From: an uncultured Oscillospiraceae bacterium
Lineage (GTDB): Bacteria; Bacillota; Clostridia; Oscillospirales; Acutalibacteraceae
NCBI GenBank assembly: GCA_900542375.1
Contig: UQNI01000005.1
Location: forward strand, 1-58,806
Reading direction: 5' to 3'
Length of the DNA: 58,806 bases
Part shown: positions 34,613-43,074 of the stretch, piece after piece
How positions within the stretch are numbered: the stretch's first letter is position 1
Layout of the letters: each line of letters begins with the position of its first letter
Made by a program: the position numbers and the translations under genes
Notes under the pieces: model-generated
The model's input: the letters and a program-made list of their open reading frames with translations, nothing else
Databases searched by the model: none
What the model was told of the DNA's origin: nothing

Positions 34613-34995
34613 ATTTTTCATTCCTTTTCATTAATCACAGTTAAATATAATTTGAGATTTCACACACGGTTAGGTGTGAAATCTTCACATACATATAATA
34701 AAAGTCTTCCAATCAGTTCATTTAACAGAGCTACATGAAGCTATCATTGCATTGCGCGATGATTTTACAGAGGTCAAATTGGAAAATGTAACGGAAATAT
34801 GTGTGACTGGATCATAATGATATAAAATAAAATTTTTATTTTATTACAGACCAATTCATAAACGAAAGAGATTGATTGAAATTACAAATGGTATTCTGCT
34901 TTAACCAGATATCGTAACACTGTAAGATAGAATAAAAAGTAACAAAAATAGAAACAGCCAACGTAGCCTATATGCAGAGATTCTTGGATATTTTT
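34613..34995. other. Gene-free stretch with a hairpin and a possible coding remnant
   Basis: GATTTCACAC pairs with GTGTGAAATC around 34655-34683. From about 34689 to 34817 there are 42 open codons with no start that read like a protein C-terminus (HLTELHEAIIALRDDFTEVK, then ENVTEICVTGS and stop). This may be the end of a decayed gene. I see no intact gene. Confidence 0.35.
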
Positions 34996-35071
34996 GATAT
35001 CCGCCTTAAATGTAGGCAAAGAACAAGAAGAAAAAGCTGAACTCAGAACACGACGTGTGTCTGGGTTCAGC
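34996..35071 (-). terminator. tRNA-associated terminator module, copy 2
   Basis: The 36-nt hairpin at 35071-35036 has the same layout as copy 1 with compensated changes (ACAC/GTGT in place of ACGC/GCGT). A T-rich run and a tail ending GGATATC follow. It is second in a tandem behind tRNA-Ser. Confidence 0.8.
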
Positions 35072-35091
35072 CTATGTGAGTGTACGAAATA

Positions 35092-35165
35092 GATACCCAC
35101 TTGGACGCGAGCGCTAAGGTAAATAAAAAACTGAGTCCGGAACGCGACTTGCGTCCAGACTCAGT
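35092..35165 (-). terminator. tRNA-associated terminator module, copy 3
   Basis: The 36-nt hairpin at 35165-35130 starts one base after the CCA end of tRNA-Ser. A T-run and a tail ending GGGTATC follow. It is tandem with copy 2. Confidence 0.85.
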
Positions 35166-35166
35166 C

Positions 35167-35260
35167 TGGCGGAGATGGAGAGATTTGAACTCTCGCGCCG
35201 GGGAACGCCCGACCTACCGCATTTCGAGTGCGGACCCTTCAACCACTTGGGTACATCTCC
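35167..35260 (-). tRNA. tRNA-Ser, anticodon CGA
   Basis: The minus-strand cloverleaf has acceptor GGAGATG/CATCTCC, an anticodon stem CCGCA/TGCGG with loop CTCGAAA (anticodon CGA), and the long variable arm of class II tRNAs. The T-arm is GAGAG/CTCTC with TTCAAAT, and CCA is encoded. The length of 94 nt with CCA is right for tRNA-Ser. Confidence 0.95.
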
Positions 35261-35397
35261 AAACATCAAATAAGATACTGTTATCTACGGTTCACCTTAT
35301 TTTCTAGTGTAGAAAATAGTGATGAAATAACATGATTACAGTACATCTTATTCTATACGGGGAAAATAGCATTGTCAAGTATTGAATCGGAAGACAG

Positions 35398-35427
35398 TTG
35401 ACACTGTTTTGTGAAAGAGAGTACAAT
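35398..35427 (+). promoter_or_regulatory. Sigma-A promoter of the DUF815 gene
   Basis: TTGACA at 35398-35403, an 18-bp spacer, and TACAAT at 35422-35427. Confidence 0.7.
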
Positions 35428-35467
35428 ATATTTTATAAAATGTTGTAGATAAAGAGGAGTTATTCAT

Positions 35468-36715
35468 ATGAGACAAGCTTCAGAAATTGCATTAAAATTG
35501 GCGTCACTGTCTGTGTACAACAGTATCCTTCAGCAGTCAGTACCGAATGCTTTATATAAATTGCTATGGGCTGCCTGCACCAATGCAAAAGAATTTGTTA
35601 TTGCTTGGGGAAATTTTGTACAAGTTTTGGCAAAGGAAAGTGCATTGGACACATCTGCACAGGCTATGACACAAGCAATTTTATATCATCAAAATCCGTT
35701 TTCTCTCAAGGCTGCAGAAGGTACGGATATGCTTCCTCTTGGTTTAACAGAAGCTGCCAAAAGAGATTTATCTATTTTAACAGAGGCTGCAGCGCTTACT
35801 CCGCAAGATGTTTTAGATTCTTGTGCATTTCGAGAGGAATTGAAGTGTTTGAATCTTCCTCATTGGAACACAGGGGCATGCAATGAATATCTTTGTGGAA
35901 CGCCTGATGCTGTAGTTGCAAAGCTCACCAAATTTTACCGTGAACATGGATGCGGTATATTTGCAAAATATCGTGCGTTTATTTGGAGGAATCATACCAT
36001 TATTCCTGTAGAATATCCTGACAAGACTCAAATGTCAGATTTAAAGGAATATGAGGAACCACGCCAGTTGGTAATTGATAATACAGAATCTTTTTTGAAC
36101 GGATTGCCTGCTAATAATTGCTTACTATATGGAGATAGGGGTACCGGAAAATCTTCAACCATTAAAGCAATTCTGAATCAATATTACACACAAGGGTTGC
36201 GTGTGATAGAAATGCCAAAAGAATTTTTGATGGATTTTCCTGATTTGGTAGCACAGATTGCTTATTTGCCAATGAAATTTATTATTTTTATTGATGACTT
36301 ATCTTTTTCGCACCAGGATGATACTTATGCGTCTTTAAAAGCGGTGTTGGAAGGCGGCGTTGCAGCAAGACCTGAGAATACCTTAATTTATGCAACATCC
36401 AATCGCAGACATTTGGTACGGGAAACATTTTCTGACCGAGATGGGGACGAAATTCATCGCGGAGACACCATTCAGGAAAGTTTATCTTTGGCGGATCGTT
36501 TCGGTTTATCGGTTAATTTTAGCTTGCCAAGCAAAGAAAAATATTTGGCGATTGTAGAAGAACTGGCAAAACAGCGTGGTTTGGAAGAATATATAGATCA
36601 ATTAAAGCAAGGTGCCGAGCAATGGGCAATTGCCCGAGGAGGACGGTCACCTCGTTGTGCACGTCAATTTATGAATTCAGCCGAAGCAAAAATAAAATTG
36701 GGAAGAAATGCTTAA
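35468..36715 (+). CDS. DUF815-family AAA ATPase
   Basis: This 415-residue protein has a helical N-terminal half of about 200 residues. The AAA module carries Walker A GDRGTGKSS near residue 222 and Walker B FIIFIDDLSF near 278. Sensor 1 is LIYATSNRRHLV and an arginine-rich element is SPRCARQFM near the end. This is the DUF815 arrangement, widespread in Clostridia. DUF815 proteins are related to DnaA/IstB-like ATPases, but their function is unknown. AAAGAGGAG lies before the ATG. The lipoprotein gene downstream has its own promoter. Confidence 0.88.
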   Translation: MRQASEIALKLASLSVYNSILQQSVPNALYKLLWAACTNAKEFVIAWGNFVQVLAKESALDTSAQAMTQAILYHQNPFSLKAAEGTDMLPLGLTEAAKRDLSILTEAAALTPQDVLDSCAFREELKCLNLPHWNTGACNEYLCGTPDAVVAKLTKFYREHGCGIFAKYRAFIWRNHTIIPVEYPDKTQMSDLKEYEEPRQLVIDNTESFLNGLPANNCLLYGDRGTGKSSTIKAILNQYYTQGLRVIEMPKEFLMDFPDLVAQIAYLPMKFIIFIDDLSFSHQDDTYASLKAVLEGGVAARPENTLIYATSNRRHLVRETFSDRDGDEIHRGDTIQESLSLADRFGLSVNFSLPSKEKYLAIVEELAKQRGLEEYIDQLKQGAEQWAIARGGRSPRCARQFMNSAEAKIKLGRNA

Positions 36716-36724
36716 CAGACAATC

Positions 36725-36753
36725 TTTACAAATAGTCGTATATTTGATACTAT
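36725..36753 (+). promoter_or_regulatory. Sigma-A promoter of the BtuF-like lipoprotein gene
   Basis: TTTACA at 36725-36730, a 17-bp spacer, and TACTAT at 36748-36753. Confidence 0.6.
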
Positions 36754-36799
36754 TGTGTCAAACAAAGTCGAAATAGCCCCCCAGATAGGAGGAACCAGC

Positions 36800-38077
36800 A
36801 TGAAAATTTGGAAGCGATTTTTGGCACTGGGATTGGTTACTATTATCACAGCAATGATGTTTGTAGGCTGCGGAAGCAGCGATATCAGTGAAGGTGTTGC
36901 AAAAAATGATTATCCTATTACAATTAATGGAGTTACCTTGAACAGTCAGCCTACAGGAGTTGCGGTTTTGTCTCAAAACATAGCGGATGTAATTTTAACG
37001 GGTGGTTTTGAGGCGACCTTAAAAGCAAAAAGCGAAGATTGTACGCAAGAAGATTTATCGATACTTCCTAATCTTACCATTGATGATGTCCAGGAGATGA
37101 AAAACTTAGGTGTAACGTTGGTATTGGTAGATGCAGCACCCACAGAGCAGCAAACTGCAGCGTTAGAGGCACAAGGCATTCAGGTACTTGCTATTTCTCC
37201 GGCAAAAAGCAGAGACGATTGTAAGCGCTTGTACCGAGAAGTAGGGTCTGCAATGGTAGGCGGTAATACTGGTTATACGAAAGGTGAAAAGGCATGTGAT
37301 AATGTATTCTATACATTGGATGATATTACACGATTAGTGCCATCAACCGGAACACAGTATACTGCTTGTTATCTGTATGATTTAGAAGGACATGTAGCTA
37401 CGGGAAATTCTTTGTTTGGCAGTTTGATTAGCTATGCAGGGTTTTTCAATAGTTTTGGCAATGAGTTAAATAATCAAATAGATATCAATAATCTTCTGGT
37501 TGCAAATCCATATTATATTTTTTGTGCAGCAGGTGTAAAAGAACAGCTGGAACAATCGGAAGACTTTAAAAATTTAGATGCAGTAAAAAACGGACGTGTC
37601 TATGAAATGGAGCCTTCTCTGATGCAGCGTCAAGGAAATACGATGTTAGATACCGTTACAACCATGTTGAAACATGTGTATCCTGAGTTATTTGTAACCA
37701 AAGAATCGAAAAAGGACACCTCCGACAGTTCTTCTCAATCAGATGTTTCCTCTGCAGCTGATACCACTTCCAGTGAAACGCCGGCAGAGACACCTTCTTC
37801 AAATACATCAAGCGCTCAAGGTACGGTTACCAAGCCGGATGCGGTAGCAAATGCCGGTACTTTACAGTACGGCAGTTCCGGAGAAGCGGTAACACTTATG
37901 CAAGAACGATTGCATGAATTAGGTTATATGTTTACAACTGTAAACGGTACATTTGATGATGGGACTATGCAGGCGGTAAAAGATTTCCAATTATTAAATG
38001 GATTTTCCACTTCAGGTATTGCAACGCAAGAAGTGTTGGACGCAATGTATAACTCCAACGCTACACCCAGAACTTAA
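36800..38077 (+). CDS. Lipoprotein with BtuF/TroA-like binding domain and C-terminal peptidoglycan-binding domain
   Basis: This 425-residue protein has a lipoprotein signal (lipobox FVGC, C about 21). A class III substrate-binding fold follows (about 35-305), seen in VAVLSQNIADVILTGGFEAT, LTIDDVQEMKNLGVTLVLVD and YIFCAAGVKEQLEQ. A Ser/Thr-rich linker leads to a PG_binding_1 domain (about 354-421, YGSSGEAVTLMQERLHELGY). Class III binding proteins usually deliver iron-siderophores or cobalamin to an ABC permease, but no permease is adjacent. The wall-binding domain is a rare addition and suggests a structural or sensing role. ATAGGAGGA selects the ATG at 36800. Confidence 0.82.
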   Translation: MKIWKRFLALGLVTIITAMMFVGCGSSDISEGVAKNDYPITINGVTLNSQPTGVAVLSQNIADVILTGGFEATLKAKSEDCTQEDLSILPNLTIDDVQEMKNLGVTLVLVDAAPTEQQTAALEAQGIQVLAISPAKSRDDCKRLYREVGSAMVGGNTGYTKGEKACDNVFYTLDDITRLVPSTGTQYTACYLYDLEGHVATGNSLFGSLISYAGFFNSFGNELNNQIDINNLLVANPYYIFCAAGVKEQLEQSEDFKNLDAVKNGRVYEMEPSLMQRQGNTMLDTVTTMLKHVYPELFVTKESKKDTSDSSSQSDVSSAADTTSSETPAETPSSNTSSAQGTVTKPDAVANAGTLQYGSSGEAVTLMQERLHELGYMFTTVNGTFDDGTMQAVKDFQLLNGFSTSGIATQEVLDAMYNSNATPRT

Positions 38078-38370
38078 TATCACTGACGAAAGGTACTCCG
38101 GAATATCCCCAAAAGGGCACCCGGATATTACCTAAGAAAGATAGAAAAACGACTCAGTGTAGAGTTGAAATAGGCTCTGCACAGGGTCTTTTTATTTGCG
38201 GAAGGCATGAAAATAACGCATTTCCGGTATTTTTAGTGAAAGTGTTCAAGTCACAGGGACTCAGAAAAAACTACGGGGAACGGCGGTTTGGTATAGTCAG
38301 GAAGATGATAGGGCAATACGGGAGTTTGCTCTTTTTAGAATATATGGGGCTGCCTTTTTCACAATAACGC
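38078..38370. other. Gene-free stretch with two terminators and an open frame without start
   Basis: From about 38220 to 38390 one plus-strand frame stays open for 57 codons (contains VWYSQEDDRAIREFALFRIY) without ATG or ribosome site. A shorter GTG-started frame overlaps it. Base composition is a little richer in GC than the flanks. It may be a gene fragment; I do not recognise it. Confidence 0.3.
38151..38193 (+). terminator. Probable terminator of the BtuF-like gene
   Basis: GACTCAGTGTAGAG pairs imperfectly with CTCTGCACAGGGTC, followed by TTTTTAT. Confidence 0.6.
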
Positions 38371-38404
38371 AAAAAGGACTTTCTATTTAGAAAGTCCTTT
38401 TTTA
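38371..38404. terminator. Terminator of the SulP gene (bidirectional form)
   Basis: Perfect stem AAAAAGGACTTTCT/AGAAAGTCCTTTTT with A- and T-runs. Confidence 0.9.
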
Positions 38405-38428
38405 TTACAGTTACATTTTATAAATTTA

Positions 38429-39925
38429 TTAGTGGCCCAAATAACTTAATGAAAACCATGGAAATGTATCCGGTATACAAGAGCCTACAATAATAAATGC
38501 AAGGGAACAAGCCGCTACAAGACCGCACACCACAATTGCAATGGTAGCAGGAATTTGTTTTTCTTTTGTGTCAAATTCATTTCTTGCAATAGATGCCAAA
38601 CACATACCAATGGCGGCAACCCCAAAGGCAACAACTGTTCCCCAGCTAATCCAACATACCGCAGCGGATGCGGCCGCTAGTATAAATGATGTGATAATCA
38701 GCCATGTTCTGTTTAAGAATCGTTTTCCCAAACAAACAAAACCATAAAGAATCATGCCGAAAATAACGCCGTATGCCAGGTTTTCCGTTGCCACAACTAC
38801 AATAGCAGTCATCAGCATAATGACAGTATCTTTAATAGGATATGTATGCATTTTGTATAAGGTAGGCCATTTAATTGTGCCAAAGCATACGGTGAACATA
38901 ACAGCGATTAATGCAGCCAGCGGAATTAATTCCATAAACCATCCAAGGCTGAATAAAAGAATTGCCATAAAGATACCAATTAAAAATGTAGAAAGTCGGC
39001 CTTTACCGCCTGATTTTTGATTGGTAACCGCCATAGCAATCATACCGCAGCCGGGAGCTGCTCCCAACATACTGCATGCAATATTGCCAATACCCAATCC
39101 GATACATTCACGGTTATTACGGCTTTTTACACCGTTTTCTTCTTCCAACAATCTTGCTGTTAACAAGGATTCAGCAATGGCTACCAGAGCAATTGAAAAA
39201 GCAGTTGGCAAAATAGCCACAAGACACTCTGTTGTAAATACACCGGAGATATTTGTAAATAATTGTCCGAAATGTTCGAAACTAAAAGAAACAGAACCCA
39301 TGCTTCCTACTTTTTCTACGCTGCTGCCGGATGCTAACGTGTATGTAGTAATTAAAATAAGAGCAACAAGCGAAGAGGGGACCCTTTTCAGGAAAAACAC
39401 GCGTTTTTTCAGAAGAGGGAACAAATAAATAATTGCAATACCTACTGCAATTAAGATATAGGTTTCCCAGCTTTTACCGATACATAATTTTACCTGGGAA
39501 ATAAAAATAACTGTGGCAAAGCCGTTGACAAAACCGTTCATAACGGAAGTTGGTATATATTTTACCAAACTACCAAACCGGCATACACCTAAAATGACCA
39601 TAATAATACCGGCTAAAAAAATGGAAGCAAAAATGTACTCAGGATGACCATTGTTAAAGTATTGAGAAATCAGTCCGCTAAGTACCAGTGCTGTAGAGCC
39701 GGCCCCTGCTGAAACAAGACCCGGACATCCGCCTAAAAAGGAAGTAATAATGGTTAGGAATATACAGGTAAACAGTCCCATATAAGGAGGCAGTCCCACA
39801 ACAATCATAAAACCGATTACCTCCGGAATCAGTGCAAATGTGGTTACCAACGAGCCGCATAAATCTCCAATAGGATTACCAAACCATTCTTTTCGTTCGC
39901 GTTTCAAACGCTCAGCTAATTGCAT
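38429..39925 (-). CDS. SulP-family anion transporter without STAS domain
   Basis: This 498-residue transporter has about eleven to twelve membrane segments. Conserved early parts read LCGSLVTTFALIPEVIGFMI and GLVSAGAGSTALV; IPTSVMNGFVNGFATVIFISQ follows and NRECIGLGIGNIACSMLGAAPGCG lies later. This is the SulP/SLC26 pattern, which moves sulfate, bicarbonate or other anions. The cytoplasmic STAS domain normally found at the C-terminus is absent; the protein stops soon after the last helix. AGAGGTA precedes the ATG. Single gene. Confidence 0.88.
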   Translation of the reverse strand: MQLAERLKRERKEWFGNPIGDLCGSLVTTFALIPEVIGFMIVVGLPPYMGLFTCIFLTIITSFLGGCPGLVSAGAGSTALVLSGLISQYFNNGHPEYIFASIFLAGIIMVILGVCRFGSLVKYIPTSVMNGFVNGFATVIFISQVKLCIGKSWETYILIAVGIAIIYLFPLLKKRVFFLKRVPSSLVALILITTYTLASGSSVEKVGSMGSVSFSFEHFGQLFTNISGVFTTECLVAILPTAFSIALVAIAESLLTARLLEEENGVKSRNNRECIGLGIGNIACSMLGAAPGCGMIAMAVTNQKSGGKGRLSTFLIGIFMAILLFSLGWFMELIPLAALIAVMFTVCFGTIKWPTLYKMHTYPIKDTVIMLMTAIVVVATENLAYGVIFGMILYGFVCLGKRFLNRTWLIITSFILAAASAAVCWISWGTVVAFGVAAIGMCLASIARNEFDTKEKQIPATIAIVVCGLVAACSLAFIIVGSCIPDTFPWFSLSYLGH

Positions 39926-40150
39926 AAAATAATACCTCTATTCTTTTTACAAATTAGCCGTAACCGCAGTGCATAAAATTTGATTCTATGCTGCTTTGGT
40001 CTTATATACAATATGGCAAGTTACCATATTATCCTCAATGTTTCATGCAAAACAATTGCTTTGCATGTTTTATGATAATACAATTTAATGGATTTTTCAA
40101 TATATTATTTTATTTTTATTCATAATTTCTTCATAATTAAAAAGATGTAC

Positions 40151-40182
40151 AAAAAGCAGGTTCCATATAGAACCTGCTTTTT
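40151..40182 (-). terminator. Terminator of the XRE regulator gene
   Basis: Perfect stem AAAAAGCAGGTTC/GAACCTGCTTTTT. On the minus strand it is followed by a T-rich run. Confidence 0.9.
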
Positions 40183-40197
40183 GTTACTTTACTGTTA

Positions 40198-40422
40198 TTA
40201 TTTTGCCTGATATGGTGTTTTGATATTGGTTTTACCCAATAAGTAATCAGTTGATACATGATAATAATCCGCCAAAAAAACCAAATGGTGCAATGGAAGC
40301 TCAAACTTTTCACACTCATAATCAGAATAATATTGGCGTGAAGTTTTTAATAGAGAGGCTACATCGCTTTGCGTTAAGTTTTTGGCTTTTCTCAATGCTC
40401 GTAAAATCATTCCGCTTTGCAT
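40198..40422 (-). CDS. Small XRE-family DNA-binding protein
   Basis: This protein of 74 residues is little more than one helix-turn-helix domain: ILRALRKAKNLTQSDVASLL, then KTSRQYYSDYECEKFELPLHHLVFLADYYHVSTDYLLG. Lone Cro/C1-type regulators of this size are common in Clostridia. I take the ATG at 40422, with AAAGGA about twelve bases upstream. The in-frame ATG at 40443 is possible but has no ribosome site. Its target is unknown. Confidence 0.82.
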   Translation of the reverse strand: MQSGMILRALRKAKNLTQSDVASLLKTSRQYYSDYECEKFELPLHHLVFLADYYHVSTDYLLGKTNIKTPYQAK

Positions 40423-40804
40423 GATTATGGTCGATCCTTTCATAAAAAGGTAATCAAATATGTAAAGTTTACTCTAAAAGCAACTCTTATTCTCCCACAT
40501 TTATTTTAGAACGTCAATTGTTTGTTGAGCGAAAATAATCAACAACATTAATTTCATATAAAACATTAATATTTCTTTTATATTTTTGCGAAACCTCAAT
40601 TCTCTTAACAGAAAGGCAGCGTTTTTACAAATTTGTTTAAAGTATATAAATTCAGTGTTTTTTATATGATTCGCAGTAGATAAAGTGTTAAGTTTTCATA
40701 AAGTTTTGGCAAAAAAAACACTAAAATCGAAGTGATGAAAGGGTATTTTTGTCTTTTAAAATCAGTTCATCATTTGGTTTTTCTTACAAATAAAAAATCA
40801 GTGG
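40423..40804. other. Gene-free AT-rich stretch
   Basis: This is the divergent gap between the XRE gene and the queT promoter. I see no ORF or strong hairpin here. Confidence 0.6.
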
Positions 40805-40833
40805 TTGATTTTACGGAAAAGAAAGAGTATGAT
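40805..40833 (+). promoter_or_regulatory. Sigma-A promoter of the queT-ktrB operon
   Basis: TTGATT at 40805-40810, a 17-bp spacer, and TATGAT at 40828-40833. The transcript would start just before the riboswitch. Confidence 0.7.
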
Positions 40834-40837
40834 AAGT

Positions 40838-40894
40838 CCGTGCTAAACAGCGCGGTCAGTCGCAAACTCCTGACCTAAAAAAATACTACGGAGG
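40838..40894 (+). promoter_or_regulatory. preQ1-I riboswitch (translational), with upstream hairpin
   Basis: The aptamer at 40854-40894 has stem GGTCAG/TGACC, the loop TCGCAAACTCC and the A-rich tail TAAAAAAATACTAC. The tail runs into the GGAGG ribosome site at 40890-40894. The TCGCA loop and A-rich tail match the H-type pseudoknot of preQ1-I aptamers such as the Thermoanaerobacter example. Ligand binding would hide the ribosome site. A preceding 7-bp hairpin (CCGTGCT/AGCGCGG, 40838-40855) shares two bases with the aptamer stem and could compete with it. Confidence 0.85.
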
Positions 40895-40903
40895 AATTTA
40901 ATA

Positions 40904-41452
40904 TTGAACACTGCATCGACAAAAAGTATTCGCTATTTGGTGCAGGCTGCTGTCATAGCGGCTATTTATGCCGTCTTAACACTGCTTGCGTCATCGCTGA
41001 ACTTGGCGTATGGTCCGGTGCAATTTCGCATCTCAGAATTTTTAACGGTTTTGCCTATGTTTACTCCTGCGGCCATACCGGGATTAACTTTGGGATGTTT
41101 TCTTGCAAACCTGGCCAGTCCGTTTGGACCGGTGGATTGGATTTTTGGTTCTGTTGCTACTTTGTTGGCAGCAGTGGTTTCTTATTTATTAAGAAATGTT
41201 AGAATCAAAGATATTCCATTTTTGGTTCCAATGGCGCCTGTGCTATTTAACGCTCTGGTTGTGGGGGTTGAATTGGCTTGTTTCAGTGATGTTGGTTTTG
41301 GTTTCCAAAACTTTAGTTGGGTAGCATTTGGTTACAACGCCCTCACAGTTGGCGCAGGGGAGTTGGTCATTTGCTATGCACTGGGATTACCATTTGCGGT
41401 TTTCCTATTAAAAACAAGTTTGGCGAAAAAAATATTCTTAATGAGGAATTAA
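40904..41452 (+). CDS. queT: QueT-family queuosine precursor transporter
   Basis: This 182-residue integral membrane protein has five to six helices and the QueT hallmarks FRISEFLTVLPMFTPAAIPGL, LGCFLANLASPFGPVDWIFGS and NALTVGAGELVICYALG. QueT is the substrate-binding component of ECF-type or related uptake of preQ0/preQ1-like precursors of queuosine. The preQ1 riboswitch directly in front confirms this. Translation starts at a TTG at 40904, nine bases after GGAGG. It is followed by the potassium channel gene after six bases. Confidence 0.93.
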   Translation: MNTASTKSIRYLVQAAVIAAIYAVLTLLASSLNLAYGPVQFRISEFLTVLPMFTPAAIPGLTLGCFLANLASPFGPVDWIFGSVATLLAAVVSYLLRNVRIKDIPFLVPMAPVLFNALVVGVELACFSDVGFGFQNFSWVAFGYNALTVGAGELVICYALGLPFAVFLLKTSLAKKIFLMRN

Positions 41453-41458
41453 AGGATT

Positions 41459-42868
41459 ATGAAAGAGCCATTGTCCATCGGAAAAAGAATCAAGAACATT
41501 GCCCCTGTACGGTTAATTGTAATTAGTTTTGCTTTGGTTATTTTAATTGGAGCAACATTGTTAACATTGCCAATTTCTGCAAGAGATGGTCAAGCAACCA
41601 ATTTTGTAGACGCATTGTTTACAGCTACATCTGCAACATGTGTAACAGGTTTGGTAGTTGTAGATACATGGACCCACTTTAATGGATTTGGACAAGCTGT
41701 TATTTTATTTTTAATACAAGTAGGCGGGTTGGGAATTGTAACATTTACAACAGGTTTTACTGTTTTAATGCGCCGAAAGTTAAGTTTGAAAGATATGATG
41801 CTTGCTTCGGAGAACACCAGCGGAAGTGGTTTGGAAATACCAAGATTATTAAAGACTATCTTGTTATTTACAGTTACCGCTGAGCTGATTGGTGCATTGA
41901 TTTTGATGATACGGTTTGTCCCTAAATTTGGCGGATATGGCGTCTGGATTTCTATTTTTCTGGCAGTATCGGGCTATTGTAATGCCGGATTTGATGTGCT
42001 GGGCTTTGAGTTAAAAGACGGAAGTCTGACAAACTATGCGGGTGACCCATTAGTTTCCGTAACTTTGGCTTTGCTGATTATATTGGGCGGGCTAGGCTTC
42101 ATCGCAATTAGCGATGTATACTTTAAAAAGGTATTTCCGCATATTCAGCGTATCTATCATCGGAATAAAATGCGGTCAAAGCAAAAAAAAGTCGGGTTAA
42201 ATTTTCATACTCAAGTTGTTCTTATGACAACAGCTACGTTGCTAGTAATAGGTACCGGCGTTATTTTGTTGTGTGAATGGGATAATACCATGTCGCATTT
42301 AAATTGGGGAGAAAAGATAAATGCTGCCTTTTTCCAATCGGCATCGGCGCGAACAGCCGGATATGCTTCTATTAACATAGGCGGTGAAAGAAGTATTACG
42401 CAAGTATTTACCATACTTTTGATGTTTATTGGTGCGTCTTCGGCCTCTACCGGCGGTGGTATTAAAACAACCACATTGGTTGTTTTGCTTGCAACTGTAT
42501 TTAGCGTTATGAGAGGCAATGAAGACACGGTATTACTGCGCAGAATGATTGATAAAGCAACGGTGTACCGTGCATTGGCCATTACATTTGCCGGCATGAT
42601 TATTGTTGCAGTTCCAACTGTTATCATAGAGACAACCAATCACAATGTAGGATTTTTAGCTTCGCTGTTTGAATCGGTTTCAGCATTTAGTACCACCGGC
42701 TTAACCATGGGCATTACGCCTACATTGAATATTGCCTCTAAACTGGCGCTGACGTTTGCAATGTTTGCAGGGCGTGTAGGGCCTGTATCGTTGGCTTTGG
42801 CACTTGCCATGCGTAAAGGAAGACATTCCAGCTCTGTTTTGCCGGAAGGCAAAATTATTGTTGGTTAA
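41459..42868 (+). CDS. ktrB: KtrB/TrkH-family potassium uptake channel subunit
   Basis: This 469-residue membrane protein has four repeats of the M1-P-M2 type. Pore-loop glycines lie in SATCVTGLVVVDTWT, SGYCNAGFDVLGFEL, SARTAGYASINI and SAFSTTGLTMGI. It begins with VRLIVISFALVILIGATLLTLPISARDGQATNF, the usual KtrB/TrkH entry segment. It needs a KtrA/TrkA gating ring, probably one of the two proteins encoded at 8.9-10.2 kb. AAAGGATT precedes the ATG. It is apparently co-transcribed with queT. Confidence 0.93.
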   Translation: MKEPLSIGKRIKNIAPVRLIVISFALVILIGATLLTLPISARDGQATNFVDALFTATSATCVTGLVVVDTWTHFNGFGQAVILFLIQVGGLGIVTFTTGFTVLMRRKLSLKDMMLASENTSGSGLEIPRLLKTILLFTVTAELIGALILMIRFVPKFGGYGVWISIFLAVSGYCNAGFDVLGFELKDGSLTNYAGDPLVSVTLALLIILGGLGFIAISDVYFKKVFPHIQRIYHRNKMRSKQKKVGLNFHTQVVLMTTATLLVIGTGVILLCEWDNTMSHLNWGEKINAAFFQSASARTAGYASINIGGERSITQVFTILLMFIGASSASTGGGIKTTTLVVLLATVFSVMRGNEDTVLLRRMIDKATVYRALAITFAGMIIVAVPTVIIETTNHNVGFLASLFESVSAFSTTGLTMGITPTLNIASKLALTFAMFAGRVGPVSLALALAMRKGRHSSSVLPEGKIIVG

Positions 42869-42931
42869 TGAAACTCTTTATAAAATATAAGATTGAGAGT
42901 TTGTTCTGTTTTATAAAGATATGATTGAAAC

Positions 42932-42973
42932 AAAGGACTCCAACGGCATAATGGTCGTTGGAGTCCTTTTTAT
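42932..42973 (+). terminator. Terminator of the queT-ktrB operon
   Basis: AAAGGACTCCAACG pairs with CGTTGGAGTCCTTT, followed by a T-run. Confidence 0.9.
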
Positions 42974-43074
42974 TTGTGTTTGCAGTATAAATTTTATGTA
43001 CATTATCCTGTGAGCAAAGTAATACAGCCGCAAATTCAGTTTTATTTGGTATGTTACAGCACAGTGAATTCTTT

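Noticed and set aside
34882..35100. 72-codon minus-strand open frame near tRNA-Ser
   Set aside because: It spans the tRNA-associated terminator hairpins and has no ribosome site or family resemblance.
36755..36799. Upstream start for the BtuF-like protein
   Set aside because: It would place 15 residues before the lipoprotein signal; AGGAGGA before 36800 decides the start.
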